From positions 463,286 to 527,285 of the forward strand of contig NZ_HE610718.1 of NCBI RefSeq assembly GCF_000321025.1: a stretch of 64,000 nt of DNA, given 5' to 3'. The position numbers and the translations under genes were made by a program. Within the stretch, counting starts at the first letter, position 1. Every line of letters begins with the position of its first letter. Shown piece after piece: positions 48,314 to 57,371 of this stretch. Below the pieces are notes generated by a model that saw only the letters and a program-made list of their open reading frames with translations, did no database searches and had not been told where the DNA came from. This stretch comes from Peptoniphilus senegalensis JC140 (GTDB taxonomy: Bacteria > Bacillota > Clostridia > Tissierellales > Peptoniphilaceae).

Positions 48314-49820
48314 TTATAATTTAGCTAATTTTTTATAAATATTTCCACTTTTAATTAGATCTTCATGATTTCCAGATTCAATTATTTCTCCATTTTGTAA
48401 TACTATAATTTTATCTACAATATTTACAATATTTACAAATCTATGAGCAATAATTATACCAATTTTATTTTCTAAAATATTTTCGTATAAATCAGAAATT
48501 TCTTTTTCTGTAATAGCATCCATTGAAGCATTTGGCTCATCTAAAATGTACATACTACTATTTTTAGCGAAAGCCCTAGCAAGAGCAATCTTTTGCCACT
48601 GACCCATAGATAAATTAACTCCATCATCAAACCACATACCTAATTGAGTATCTAGTTTCTTGTCATAGGAATTAATCAAATCTAAAAAATTAAATTTACT
48701 TGCTATATTTTTTATTTTCTCATCTTCACTCATAATATCTAAATTACTATAAGATATATTTTCTCTAAAGCTTGCTTCATATTTAACAAAATCCTGAAAT
48801 AAGGTGGAAATTTCTTTTAGCAGAGATTCTTTATCAATATCCCTAACTTCAATGCCATTAATTAATATATTTCCTTCATAGTTTTTATAAAATCCCATAA
48901 TTAATTTTATTAAAGTTGTCTTTCCACTTCCATTCATTCCTAAAATGGCAATTTTTTCATTCTTATTTATATGTAAGTTAATATTTTTAAGTACATATTC
49001 TCTTGAAGAAGTATATTTGTAATATAAATTTTTTACTTCTATTTCCTTTATTTTATATATTTTTATCTTGTTAGAAACTTCCTCTTCTTTCAAATCAAAA
49101 AACTCAAATAACTGTCCTATAAATAAACTTTGATTGACCATATTTGATAGTCCTAAAAGAATTGAAGTGATATTAGACTTAGAATTTGAAATTGCTCTAA
49201 TATAAGTTATAACATCTCCAATTAGAATTTGATCAAGAAATCCTAATGAAATTGTGAAATAAAAAATAAATCCATCTATTAATGTTTCTATTATACTAAT
49301 TAAGCTTGACCATTTTACTTGTGACTTATTTATTTTAAGTCTTCCTTGTTAAATCTTTCATTAAGTTCTTTATATTTATTTATAAAATAAGAAAAAAGAT
49401 TGTAAGTTTTGAGTTCTTTATAAAAATTTCCATAAGACAATAAATATGTTAAATACCAGCTTTTTCTGCTATCTTTTGTTCTCTTTTTTATTATCTCAAA
49501 TCTTTTTAAATTAAATTTATTGTTTATAAGATACTTAAATATTGGAATAATCATAATAACTATTACAAGCCAAACCCTAAAATTTATTAAAATAAAAATA
49601 TAAGAAGATAGAGTAATCATCTATTGAATTTATCTCTTATAGCCTTATAATAATCATAAACTTTCCTTATATAAATATCATTATAATTATTCAATAATAA
49701 TTGATTTATTATCATAATATCATTTGAATATATTATTTTATCTCTATTTATAAAATAATTTGACATTCTATCATTAATATTAATAATCTTTTGCTCATAA
49801 TTCTTAATTATAATAGGCAC
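48314..49820 (-). pseudogene. Broken ABC exporter (lantibiotic LanT-like)
   Basis: Three frames from one gene. 49820-49617 and 49620-49330 give parts of the membrane domain, separated by a stop and shift; a -1/+1 shift near 49335 leads into the frame that continues to 48314. The last part is a whole ATPase: Walker A GMNGSGKTT, signature LSMGQWQK, Walker B MYILDEPNASMD, and His in IIIAHRF. The start from ATG 49141 could still make the ATPase alone. The N-terminal membrane part is missing. Together with 50883-51092 it points to a former lantibiotic cluster. Confidence 0.75.
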
Positions 49821-49844
49821 CCTTATTTTAATTCAAGTTAAAAT

Positions 49845-50777
49845 TCAATTATACTTTTTATTTAATAAAAATGGAGTATACACAAGTATAGCTGTTATTA
49901 CAGATACAAGTAAAAAGTCTTTTGTAAAAATAAAATCTTGATTGTAATCTGCACCAGAAACATTAGCCATAAACATATTGTGCAAAAGATGGATGAAAGT
50001 TACCGTAAAAACATTTCCACTCTCCATATAGATGAGTCCAAGCACCATCCCAAAAGTAATGCAAAATACAGTAATATCTATACCTGCATAAAGACCTTCT
50101 ATTCCAGAATAAAATATAAAAAAATATAAGGGCAAATGAGACAAGCCCCACATAAAGCCAGTTAATAAAACTCCTATTCTATTACCATACAATGATTGAA
50201 ATCTTGTCTGTAAAAAATATCTCCAACCATATTCTTCACCCATAGTAAATATTAAATTAATGATTGTGCTAAATAATCCTATGGTAAATGTACCTATTAC
50301 TCTCGTCAAAAGATCAGTAAAATCTACATCTGATTGAAAGTAAAAATTTAATATTCCCATTCTAAATGTATCTATTAAAATTACAATAAAAGCCCATTTA
50401 GCCAATATAGCAAAATTAATTTTCCCTCTTAATCTTTTATCATCTATTGTAAGTAAATAAATACTAATTGCCCAACCTAAATATACGGCATAATTCATAT
50501 TATTTAAAACTTTTTCGGAAAATAATGCCAAAATGTAAGAAAATATAAATAATATAAAGTATAAGGAGTATATCAAGTTGAATTTATCCTTAAATAAATC
50601 TTTTAACTTAAAATCTTTTTCTAATAATATAGCAATAAAAGCAGGAACCAAACTCGTAATAAGGGTTATAACCCCTGTATTATCTACTTTATAAAAATAT
50701 TTACATGTAATTCCCAGTAAAAAATCTAGAAAAAAAACTATAAATAAGAAGTATTTTATTTCTTTTTCTATACTCAT
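49845..50777 (-). CDS. CPBP-family intramembrane protease
   Basis: 310 residues with eight or so membrane segments. The Abi/CPBP (Rce1-like) motifs are intact: EEYGWR (EExxxR), GLSHLPLYFF (conserved His) and TFIHLLHNMF (late His/Asn). Bacterial members often provide self-immunity to bacteriocins or process peptides. It lies in the degraded lantibiotic-like cluster. GTG 50786 is inside the ribosome site; ATG 50777 is preferred. It appears to be the only intact gene of this region. Confidence 0.86.
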   Translation of the reverse strand: MSIEKEIKYFLFIVFFLDFLLGITCKYFYKVDNTGVITLITSLVPAFIAILLEKDFKLKDLFKDKFNLIYSLYFILFIFSYILALFSEKVLNNMNYAVYLGWAISIYLLTIDDKRLRGKINFAILAKWAFIVILIDTFRMGILNFYFQSDVDFTDLLTRVIGTFTIGLFSTIINLIFTMGEEYGWRYFLQTRFQSLYGNRIGVLLTGFMWGLSHLPLYFFIFYSGIEGLYAGIDITVFCITFGMVLGLIYMESGNVFTVTFIHLLHNMFMANVSGADYNQDFIFTKDFLLVSVITAILVYTPFLLNKKYN

Positions 50778-50882
50778 ATTACCCACCCTCTTTTACCATT
50801 TTTTAACTCATTGATTTATTTATACTCATGAAATATCTTATAATCAACAAAATCACTACCACTTTAAAGAATATAAATTGTC

Positions 50883-51092
50883 TTAAAATAGATTTCTATA
50901 TTTCTTCCCTTTTCCAGGATTATTCATATATGAGTAATAAAGTGATTTAGAAGATATTAAAAGAGCATTTTTAAAAAAATTATCTAAAGATTCATTGTCT
51001 AAAATAAATTCATAAATATCTTTATTTGAATTTCTATATTCTTCTAAATAACAAAAAGGAATAGCTGGCGTTCTAATCATAAAAAAACCCAA
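50883..51092 (-). pseudogene. Lantibiotic dehydratase (LanB) N-terminal fragment
   Basis: 69 residues. FFMIRTPAIPFCYLEEY, then DNFFKNALLISSKSLYYSYM, and KKYRNLF, match the start of LanB dehydratases (RxPxxP, then a helix ending in xSPxLY-like sequence). A full LanB has about 1000 residues. A stop then ends it and unrelated-looking DNA follows. A promoter lies upstream (51162-51190). No precursor peptide gene is seen in the neighbourhood. Confidence 0.6.
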
Positions 51093-51161
51093 ATATTATA
51101 AATCATTATTTTACCTCAGCTCATCAATCTTATATTATACTGTACAACGTTTTCTGAGCTT

Positions 51162-51190
51162 ATGGTATCAATGCTTTATTTATTTGTCAA
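51162..51190 (-). promoter_or_regulatory. Promoter upstream of the LanB fragment
   Basis: Reading leftward: TTGACA (51190-51185), 17-nt spacer, TACCAT (51167-51162). Confidence 0.6.
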
Positions 51191-51255
51191 TAACTCTTTT
51201 ACTTCATCGTATAAGATATAAACTATATATGAAAGATTGTAAAATAAGGTTAGCC

Positions 51256-51305
51256 ACATAAAAATATCTGTTAGAGGTTTACTCCCCAACAGATATTATA
51301 GAGCC
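51256..51305 (-). mobile_element. ISL3-family solo end, copy C
   Basis: About 50 bp nearly identical to the right end of copy B (48239-48288), ending ATAGAGCC and with the AATATCTGTT/AACAGATATT stem. The rest of the element is gone. Confidence 0.85.
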
Positions 51306-51318
51306 TTTTTTCTCCTAA

Positions 51319-51349
51319 CAAAAAAACTGCTGGGATAACCCAACAGTTT
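51319..51349 (-). terminator. Terminator of rpsF-ssb-rpsR
   Basis: AAACTGTTGGG and CCCAGCAGTTT pair on the minus strand (one G-U), followed by TTTTTTG. Confidence 0.88.
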
Positions 51350-51357
51350 AAGTCTAA

Positions 51358-51582
51358 TTAGTCAGCGCTATATGGAATAAGTGCAATTTGTCTTGCTCTT
51401 TTAATAGCAACTGTCATTTCTCTTTGATGTTTTGCAGTTAAACCAGTGATTCTTCTTGGAAGAATTTTTCCACGGTCAGAAATATAATTTCTTAGCATAT
51501 CAACATCTTTATAGTCAATTTTTTTAGTTTTATCTTTTTCAAAAGGATCTACTTTTTTCCTTCTGCCAAATCTTCTTTGCAT
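51358..51582 (-). CDS. rpsR: 30S ribosomal protein S18
   Basis: 74 residues, normal length. [38 protein letters not shown], and [19 protein letters not shown] are typical S18. Binds S6 on the platform of the small subunit. Last in the conserved rpsF-ssb-rpsR unit, 11 nt after ssb. Confidence 0.97.
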   Translation of the reverse strand: MQRRFGRRKKVDPFEKDKTKKIDYKDVDMLRNYISDRGKILPRRITGLTAKHQREMTVAIKRARQIALIPYSAD

Positions 51583-51593
51583 TTTTACCCTCC

Positions 51594-52133
51594 TTAAAAT
51601 GGAATATCGTCATTATCAACAGGGAAAAATCCATCTTCGTCGTCGTTATTTTTATTTGAAAAATCATTTCCGTAAGCTGAATTTACTGGTTGGTCATTAT
51701 TAAAGCCGCCTTGATTAAATCCTGCTTGGTTTTGATTTTGGAAATTATTTTGATTAAAGCCGCCTTGGTTTTGGTTAAAGCCTCCTTGATTTTGTCCTTG
51801 GCTTGAACCTATGAAAGAAATAGCATTTACAACAACATCAGTTGTATAAATTGTTCTTCCTTCTTTTTCGTAGCTTCCTGTTTGGATTCTACCTTCTACT
51901 CCAATTTGACTTCCTTTTCTATGGTAATTTGCAATAAGTTCAGCTGTTTGACCGAAAGCTGTACAGCCAATAAAATCAGCAGTTTGTTGATTATTAGCTT
52001 GTGCTTCTTGTCTTTTTTGCTTTGACATTCTTCTGTCAACAGCAAGAGTGAAACGACAAATAGCTGTTCCATTTTGCGCATAACGAAGTTCTGGATCTCT
52101 TACTAGTCTTCCTATTAAACTAACACAATTCAT
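51594..52133 (-). CDS. ssb: Single-stranded DNA-binding protein
   Basis: 179 residues. The OB fold covers residues 1-110 ([48 protein letters not shown]). A Gly/Asn/Gln-rich linker with GGFNQN repeats leads to the acidic tip DDDIPF-like (NDDIPF), the binding site for partner proteins. It lies between rpsF and rpsR. Confidence 0.97.
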   Translation of the reverse strand: MNCVSLIGRLVRDPELRYAQNGTAICRFTLAVDRRMSKQKRQEAQANNQQTADFIGCTAFGQTAELIANYHRKGSQIGVEGRIQTGSYEKEGRTIYTTDVVVNAISFIGSSQGQNQGGFNQNQGGFNQNNFQNQNQAGFNQGGFNNDQPVNSAYGNDFSNKNNDDEDGFFPVDNDDIPF

Positions 52134-52142
52134 AAAAACTCC

Positions 52143-52427
52143 TTAGTCTTCAACTTTTATAATCATTTGTCTCATAACTGGGTCCATAATCTTTGCGACT
52201 CTGTTGATTTCAGCAATGTCTTCTGGTTTTGTTTCGAATTCAACGAAAATATAATAAGCTTCTTTTTTGTAGTCGATTTCGTAAGCTAATTTTCTCATGC
52301 CCCATTCATCAACGTTATTAATTTTGCCGTCTTTTTCGATTACCTTTTTAAGTCTGTCGAAAGAAGCATTTCTCTTTTCTTCTTCCACTTCAGGATAAAA
52401 CATAATCACCGCTTCGTATTTGTTCAT
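52143..52427 (-). CDS. rpsF: 30S ribosomal protein S6
   Basis: 94 residues, normal length: KYEAVIMFYPEVEEEKRNA, KINNVDEWGMRKLAYEIDYK, EAYYIFVEFET, then VMRQMIIK. Forms a dimer with S18 on the ribosome. First gene of the operon. Confidence 0.97.
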   Translation of the reverse strand: MNKYEAVIMFYPEVEEEKRNASFDRLKKVIEKDGKINNVDEWGMRKLAYEIDYKKEAYYIFVEFETKPEDIAEINRVAKIMDPVMRQMIIKVED

Positions 52428-52436
52428 ACTTTCACC

Positions 52437-52487
52437 TCCTCATGGTCTTCGGCATAGCTAAAAAAACTATGCAAGGATTGCAATCTT
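52437..52487 (-). promoter_or_regulatory. Candidate S6:S18 autoregulatory leader
   Basis: Upstream of rpsF the leader holds GCATAG/CTATGC (52472-52467 and 52457-52452) around a U-rich loop, then CCGAAGACC just before the ribosome site. The S6:S18 complex is known to bind such a hairpin with a CCG element in rpsF leaders. I recognise it by position and the CCG. Confidence 0.5.
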
Positions 52488-52491
52488 TGAT

Positions 52492-52520
52492 ATTATATAT
52501 TAAAGAAAGAACTTAGTCAA
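52492..52520 (-). promoter_or_regulatory. Promoter of rpsF-ssb-rpsR
   Basis: Reading leftward: TTGACT (52520-52515), 17-nt spacer, TATAAT (52497-52492). Confidence 0.85.
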
Positions 52521-52545
52521 GATTTTTTAAAATTTTGAGGTAATT

Positions 52546-53019
52546 ATGCAAGTTAAAAAAATTAATGTCAAAGAAAAAAAGAATATTGCCCTTGTTGCCC
52601 ATGACCACAAGAAAAAGGAGCTTTTGGATTGGGTTAAAAGGCACGAAGATGAGTTAGTCGGTCATAATTTTATTGGCACAGGCACTACTGCTGCTCTCAT
52701 TTCTCGTGAGACTTCTCTTGATGTCAAACGCCTTGTATCTGGTCCTCTAGGTGGAGATCAACAACTTGGTGCGAAAATTTCTGATTCGCAAATTGACATC
52801 TTAATTTTCTTTTGGGACCCTCTTGAGGCACAACCTCACGACCCCGATGTAAAGGCACTGCTTAGAATTTCAACCCTATATAATATTGCACTTGCCACAT
52901 CTTCAACTACTGCTGACTATATTTTGTCTTCGCCAATGTTTAATGAGAAGTATGACGTGGAAATTTTGGATAACGAATATTCTGTGGAAGATAGAATTTC
53001 AAAAAATGATTTTGATTGA
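52546..53019 (+). CDS. mgsA: Methylglyoxal synthase
   Basis: 157 residues. Converts dihydroxyacetone phosphate to methylglyoxal and phosphate, a bypass of lower glycolysis. Visible are NIALVAHDHKKKEL, the phosphate loop TGTTAA, SGPLGGDQQLGAKI, and FWDPLEAQPHDPDVKALLR with catalytic Asp. ATG 52546 follows TTGAGG. It diverges from the rpsF operon. Confidence 0.96.
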   Translation: MQVKKINVKEKKNIALVAHDHKKKELLDWVKRHEDELVGHNFIGTGTTAALISRETSLDVKRLVSGPLGGDQQLGAKISDSQIDILIFFWDPLEAQPHDPDVKALLRISTLYNIALATSSTTADYILSSPMFNEKYDVEILDNEYSVEDRISKNDFD

Positions 53020-53089
53020 TTGTTAAATAGTTTGTTTAAATTATTTTAAAGATATTTTTATATTTATTTGTCTTATAAAAGGAGGAAGT

Positions 53090-53512
53090 ATGGATTACAA
53101 AAGATTTGATGACAAAATCATCGCAAGAATTGATAGAACTGAAGAAGTTCACGAAAAATTAAAAGAAATTGCTCTAAAAGAAAACATTAAGCTTGCATCC
53201 GTTTATGGAATTGGTGCCACAGATGACTTCACTATTGGACTTTTTAGTCTTGCAAAAAGAGATTATAAAGAAAAAAACTTCAAGGGTGAGTTTGAAATTT
53301 TATCTCTAATTGGAAGCATAACAACACTAAATGGAGAATATTATCCTCACCTTCATATTTCTGCATCTGACGGCGAAGGAAAAGTTTATGGCGGCCATTT
53401 AAAGTCTGCCAAGATAAGTGTAACTTGCGAACTAACTATTAATGTAATAGAGGGCACTGTTGAAAGACAAAAAGATGACTTCACTGGCATAAATATTTAC
53501 AAGTTTGACTAA
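53090..53512 (+). CDS. PPC-domain (DUF296) protein
   Basis: 140 residues. LKEIALKENIKLASVYGIGATDDFT, then YPHLHISASDGEGKVYGGHL (metal-binding His pattern) and TCELTINVIEG match the PPC/DUF296 family, found alone in bacteria as small trimeric proteins of unknown function. AGGAGG precedes the ATG. It ends in its own terminator. Confidence 0.88.
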   Translation: MDYKRFDDKIIARIDRTEEVHEKLKEIALKENIKLASVYGIGATDDFTIGLFSLAKRDYKEKNFKGEFEILSLIGSITTLNGEYYPHLHISASDGEGKVYGGHLKSAKISVTCELTINVIEGTVERQKDDFTGINIYKFD

Positions 53513-53520
53513 TTTTAATT

Positions 53521-53550
53521 AAAGCGACTTTTGTGGTCGCTTTTATTTTT
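53521..53550 (+). terminator. Terminator after the PPC gene
   Basis: AAAGCGAC and GTCGCTTT pair over 8 bp with TATTTTT following. Confidence 0.87.
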
Positions 53551-53589
53551 TTGCCTTTTTTTGATAAAATAAATTCATTGGAGGTTATT

Positions 53590-54798
53590 ATGACAAATAT
53601 TTTAGATAGATTTTTAAATTATATTTCCTTTGAGACAACAAGTGACGAAAGTTCAGAAACTTGTCCTTCAACTAAAAGACAATTAAAACTTGGAAATTAT
53701 TTAGTGGAAGAGTTAAAGTCCCTTGGTATTGATGCTGAAATTGATGCAAATGGTTATGTCTATGGAGAAATTAAGGGCAACACTAAAACAGAAAAAACTG
53801 TTGGTTTTATTGCTCACATGGACACTGCTCCCGACATGAGTGGAAAGGATGTAAAAGCAAAGATAATAGAAAATTATGATGGCTGTGACATAAAATTAAA
53901 TGATGACTTCACTACAAGTGTATCCGATTTTCCTTTTTTAAAAGATTTAAAGGGCGAGACTATTATAACTACTGACGGAACTACACTTCTTGGTGCAGAT
54001 GATAAGGCAGGCATTGCTATAATTATTTCTGCTGTAGAAGAAATTTTAAAAGATAAAGATGCAAAATATGGCGACATAAAAATTGCCTTTACACCTGACG
54101 AAGAAATCGGCAGGGGCGCAGACAAGTTTGATGTGAAAAAATTTGGTGCTGACTTCGCTTTTACAGTTGATGGAGGTCCTCTTGGCGAGCTTGAATATGA
54201 AACCTTTAACGCAGCTTCAGCTAAAATCAAAATTCAAGGCAAAAATGTCCACCCAGGTTCTGCCAAGGACACAATGGTAAACTCACAGCTAATTGCCATG
54301 GAATTTAATTCAATGCTGCCAGTAAATGAAAGACCTGAATATACAGAAGGTTACGAGGGATTCTCACTTCTTCTTAACATGGAAGGATCCGTTGAGTTCA
54401 CGAAAATGTCCTACATCATAAGAAATCACTGCCGAGAAAAGTTTGAAGATATGAAAAAATTATTTGAAGAAGTTGCAAATTTCTTGAATAAAAAATACGA
54501 CAACCGAGTTAAACTTGAAATCAAAGACCAATATTACAACATGAGAGAAGTCTTAGAGAATCGCATGGAAATAATTGACCTTGCAAAAGAAGCTTTTGAA
54601 AAATCTAGTGTCACTCCAAAAATTGGCCCAGTAAGAGGTGGAACTGACGGCTCAAAATTATCCTTTATGGGGCTTCCTACTCCAAATATATTCACAGGCG
54701 GCTACAATTATCATGGTCGCTATGAATTGGTAAGCCTTGACCAAATGCAAAAGTCTAAGGAAGTTGTAAAAAATATTATAAAGCTGTTGGCTGAATAA
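53590..54798 (+). CDS. pepT: Peptidase T (tripeptide aminopeptidase)
   Basis: 402 residues (family about 408). M20 zinc aminopeptidase that removes N-terminal residues of tripeptides. Metal and catalytic residues lie in IAHMDTAPDMSG, LLGADDKAGIA, FTPDEEIGRGAD and TVDGGPLGELEYE, with the late His in GGYNYHGRYE. The frame opens 19 codons earlier through the terminator; TTGGAGG is placed for ATG 53590. Confidence 0.95.
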   Translation: MTNILDRFLNYISFETTSDESSETCPSTKRQLKLGNYLVEELKSLGIDAEIDANGYVYGEIKGNTKTEKTVGFIAHMDTAPDMSGKDVKAKIIENYDGCDIKLNDDFTTSVSDFPFLKDLKGETIITTDGTTLLGADDKAGIAIIISAVEEILKDKDAKYGDIKIAFTPDEEIGRGADKFDVKKFGADFAFTVDGGPLGELEYETFNAASAKIKIQGKNVHPGSAKDTMVNSQLIAMEFNSMLPVNERPEYTEGYEGFSLLLNMEGSVEFTKMSYIIRNHCREKFEDMKKLFEEVANFLNKKYDNRVKLEIKDQYYNMREVLENRMEIIDLAKEAFEKSSVTPKIGPVRGGTDGSKLSFMGLPTPNIFTGGYNYHGRYELVSLDQMQKSKEVVKNIIKLLAE

Positions 54799-54811
54799 AA
54801 TTGATATTAGA

Positions 54812-54844
54812 AAAGACCATCATGCACTTTGATGGTCTTTCTTT
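54812..54844. terminator. Bidirectional terminator between pepT and the LCP gene
   Basis: AAAGACCATCA and TGATGGTCTTT pair, with T-rich sequence on both strands; serves two convergent genes. Confidence 0.82.
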
Positions 54845-54850
54845 ATAAAC

Positions 54851-56002
54851 TTAATCTTCACTATTTACTTTTCCATTTTTAACTTCATTTTCATTAGAAT
54901 TAGAATTAGAAACAGAAGTAGAATTTTCTTCTTTAACAGCTTCTTCTTTTAACTTTTCTCTAAGTTTTTTATCTCTAATTTTTTGCTCAATAGCTGCTCT
55001 TTCTTCTTCTGTCATATTTTGCAACTCTTCTTCAGTATAATTTAATTCTTCCTCACTTGCTTCAGACTCATTTTCTCTGAGTCTTAGGAGTTCATGTGCC
55101 TCGTATCTTGCATCTTCTTTCTTGACAAAATATAGGGGCGAACCCTTTTTAGTTGTCCCAGCCACAGTTTTCATGCCAATATTTTCCTTGTCAAGAGTTA
55201 CTCCATAATAGGCTAGATAAGAAAGCTGACCGTAATTCATGTCTGTCTCAACATGTTTATTGGCAATAGAAACAAGTTTTGGAAGTTTTAAAAGCATCTT
55301 AGGAGACTTCATCTTGTCAAAAATCTTCATGATAAAATCTTGTTGAGCTTTAATCCTATCAAGGTCTTGGTCCTTGTAAATTTTTCTAATTCTAAGATAT
55401 TTAACTGCATCTTCTCCATCTAATAGGTGAAGTCCCTCTTCAAAATTAATTTCAAGAGGCGGTATAGTTGATGGATCTGTGTACTTGTAGGCTGGAGTGT
55501 AAACTTCCACTCCGCCAATTGCATCTACAAGCTCCTTTACTGCTTCATAATTAACTGTAACGTAATGGTCAATTTTTACTCCCATAAAGTCTTCCACACT
55601 TGAAACTTGAAGATCAATGCCACCACGAGAATAAGCTGCATTCATTCTATAATTGTCATAGCCCTTTAACTTGTAGTATGTATCTCTTGGAACAGATAAA
55701 AGTCTCACTCTATCGTACTTTGGATCAATAGATAGGAGCATAATTGTGTCTGCTCTTTTTGAATCAGCATCCTTTTCATAAGTTACTTCACTTGAATCAA
55801 TTCCAATCAATAAAATATTTACAATATCTTCGTCATCATTAAAGACAGTAATTTTTTCTGGCTCTCTGACTTCTGCTTTATTTATAATTTTTTTATTATC
55901 ATCTAATTTTTTTCCCCTTGGCATAAACATAAATGTAAGCCCTAGTGCACCAAGAAGAAATACAACTGTAAGGAATACAAATATTCTGTAAATATATTTC
56001 AT
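54851..56002 (-). CDS. LytR-CpsA-Psr (LCP) family wall polymer transferase
   Basis: 383 residues. One membrane segment (FVFLTVVFLLGALGLTFMF) anchors the protein; the outer LCP domain has NILLIGIDSSE, ADTIMLLSIDPKYDRVRLLSVPRDTY and YRMNAAYSRGGIDL, DAIGGVEVYTP, and YLRIRKIYKDQDLDRIKAQQDF with catalytic Arg. Transfers wall teichoic acid or capsule-type polymers to peptidoglycan. A long Glu-rich tail ends it. Lone gene. Confidence 0.94.
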   Translation of the reverse strand: MKYIYRIFVFLTVVFLLGALGLTFMFMPRGKKLDDNKKIINKAEVREPEKITVFNDDEDIVNILLIGIDSSEVTYEKDADSKRADTIMLLSIDPKYDRVRLLSVPRDTYYKLKGYDNYRMNAAYSRGGIDLQVSSVEDFMGVKIDHYVTVNYEAVKELVDAIGGVEVYTPAYKYTDPSTIPPLEINFEEGLHLLDGEDAVKYLRIRKIYKDQDLDRIKAQQDFIMKIFDKMKSPKMLLKLPKLVSIANKHVETDMNYGQLSYLAYYGVTLDKENIGMKTVAGTTKKGSPLYFVKKEDARYEAHELLRLRENESEASEEELNYTEEELQNMTEEERAAIEQKIRDKKLREKLKEEAVKEENSTSVSNSNSNENEVKNGKVNSED

Positions 56003-56099
56003 ATTAACCTCCTAAACTAAGTCTATATATAAAAAAACTAAATTTTCAATACTTTTTACTTATATGATATTGTTAATTTGCTTTGGGTAAAATATAAAT

Positions 56100-56789
56100 A
56101 TGAAAATATTATTAGACGCAGACGGTGCACCAGTCCGTGAGATAACAGAAAGGCTCTGTCAAAAATATAGTACAAAACTTATTATAGTAAAAAATTACAC
56201 ACAAGAGTTCACATCTATTTATGGAGAAATTATTAATGTAGATATATCAAAGGAGTCTGCTGATCTTTATATAGCCAATTGTGCAAAAAAGGATGACCTC
56301 ATCATTACAAATGACAAGGGTCTATCTTCCCTTGGTCTTTCAAAAAAGGCGAGGGTCATGGATTTTCAGGGTAACTTCATAGATGATGACAATATAATGG
56401 AAATGCTAGAGAGCCGTCACTTTAAAAGAAAAATGCGTGATAGACAAATTTATTTTAATATTGCGAAGAGAGATAATGTTGCCGATGAAAACTTTTATAA
56501 GGCACTGGAGAAATTTTTGGAGGAAAATAAAATGCTAACACTATTTGTTTCAAGCCTTTGCCCCGACTGTCCACCAGCAATTGCAGAAGTAAAAGAGAAA
56601 AACTTGGACTGCGAAATTGTTGACATAACAGAATCAATGGCAAACTTGAAGAGATTTTTAAAGGAGAGAGACTTCTCCGAAAGCTTTGACGAAATTGTAG
56701 AAAAAAATCACGTTGGAGTGCCTGCACTTATGCGTGGTGATGAGTTTTACTTTTTCGACGGAAACTTAGATGAATTTTTAGAGGGATAA
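56100..56789 (+). CDS. YaiI/YqxD (DUF188) protein fused to a glutaredoxin-like domain
   Basis: 229 residues. Residues 1-145 match DUF188 (PIN-like nuclease fold of unknown activity): LLDADGAPVREITERL, then LIITNDKGLSSLGL and HFKRKMRDRQ. Residues 147-229 are glutaredoxin-like with CPDC in FVSSLCPDCPPAIAEV, the cis-Pro in GVPALMRG, and a final helix. Normal YqxD proteins stop at about 150 residues. The nitroreductase gene starts 1 nt after its stop, suggesting coupling in redox work. Confidence 0.85.
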   Translation: MKILLDADGAPVREITERLCQKYSTKLIIVKNYTQEFTSIYGEIINVDISKESADLYIANCAKKDDLIITNDKGLSSLGLSKKARVMDFQGNFIDDDNIMEMLESRHFKRKMRDRQIYFNIAKRDNVADENFYKALEKFLEENKMLTLFVSSLCPDCPPAIAEVKEKNLDCEIVDITESMANLKRFLKERDFSESFDEIVEKNHVGVPALMRGDEFYFFDGNLDEFLEG

Positions 56790-56790
56790 T

Positions 56791-57336
56791 ATGGAATTTA
56801 AAGATTTTAAAGAATTAGCAAAAGTAAGAGAATCATGTAGAGATTATGATGCCGATAGAGAAGTTGAAATAGAAAAAATTGAGGCTTGCCTTGAAACGAT
56901 GAAACTTGCGCCATCAGCCTGCAATGCACAACCCTATTACTACTACATTGTCCATGGCGACGATGCAAAAAATATTTCAAAATACTTTCAACTTGGCAAG
57001 ATGAACTCCTTTGCTAAAGATATATCTGCCTTTGCAATTGTCACAGAAGAAAATTACAACCTATCTGCAAAGATTGGCTCAAGTGTAAAAAATCAAGATT
57101 ACAAGTCCATTGACATAGGCATATCTGCTGCCTACTTCACAGCAGAAGCCACAAGCCTTGGTCTATCAACTTGTATAATGGGTTGGTTTGATGAGGAAAA
57201 ATTACAAAAATTTTTAAAGACAAAAAGTAGAATTAGACTTGTCATAGCAATAGGCTACGCAAAAAATGATGACCTTCGCGAGAAAAAAAGAAAGACCTCT
57301 GACGCCTTATATAAAATAATTTCAGAAGAACTCTAA
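56791..57336 (+). CDS. Nitroreductase family protein
   Basis: 181 residues, FMN-binding nitroreductase fold. RESCRDYDADREVEIEKI, APSACNAQPYYYYIV, then FTAEATSLGLSTCIMGWF and IAIGYAKNDDLREKKRK are typical. It is probably an NAD(P)H-dependent flavin reductase; the substrate is not known. Follows the DUF188-glutaredoxin gene by 1 nt. Confidence 0.9.
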   Translation: MEFKDFKELAKVRESCRDYDADREVEIEKIEACLETMKLAPSACNAQPYYYYIVHGDDAKNISKYFQLGKMNSFAKDISAFAIVTEENYNLSAKIGSSVKNQDYKSIDIGISAAYFTAEATSLGLSTCIMGWFDEEKLQKFLKTKSRIRLVIAIGYAKNDDLREKKRKTSDALYKIISEEL

Positions 57337-57339
57337 AAA

Positions 57340-57371
57340 AGAAAACTAGGTTCATGTGGACCTAGTTTTTT
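57340..57371. terminator. Bidirectional terminator
   Basis: AAAACTAGGT and ACCTAGTTTT pair, with T-runs on both strands. It ends the nitroreductase unit and the convergent response regulator gene. Confidence 0.85.

Noticed and set aside
53874-54230. 118-codon minus-strand frame inside pepT
   Set aside because: Shadow frame opposite metal-site region of pepT.
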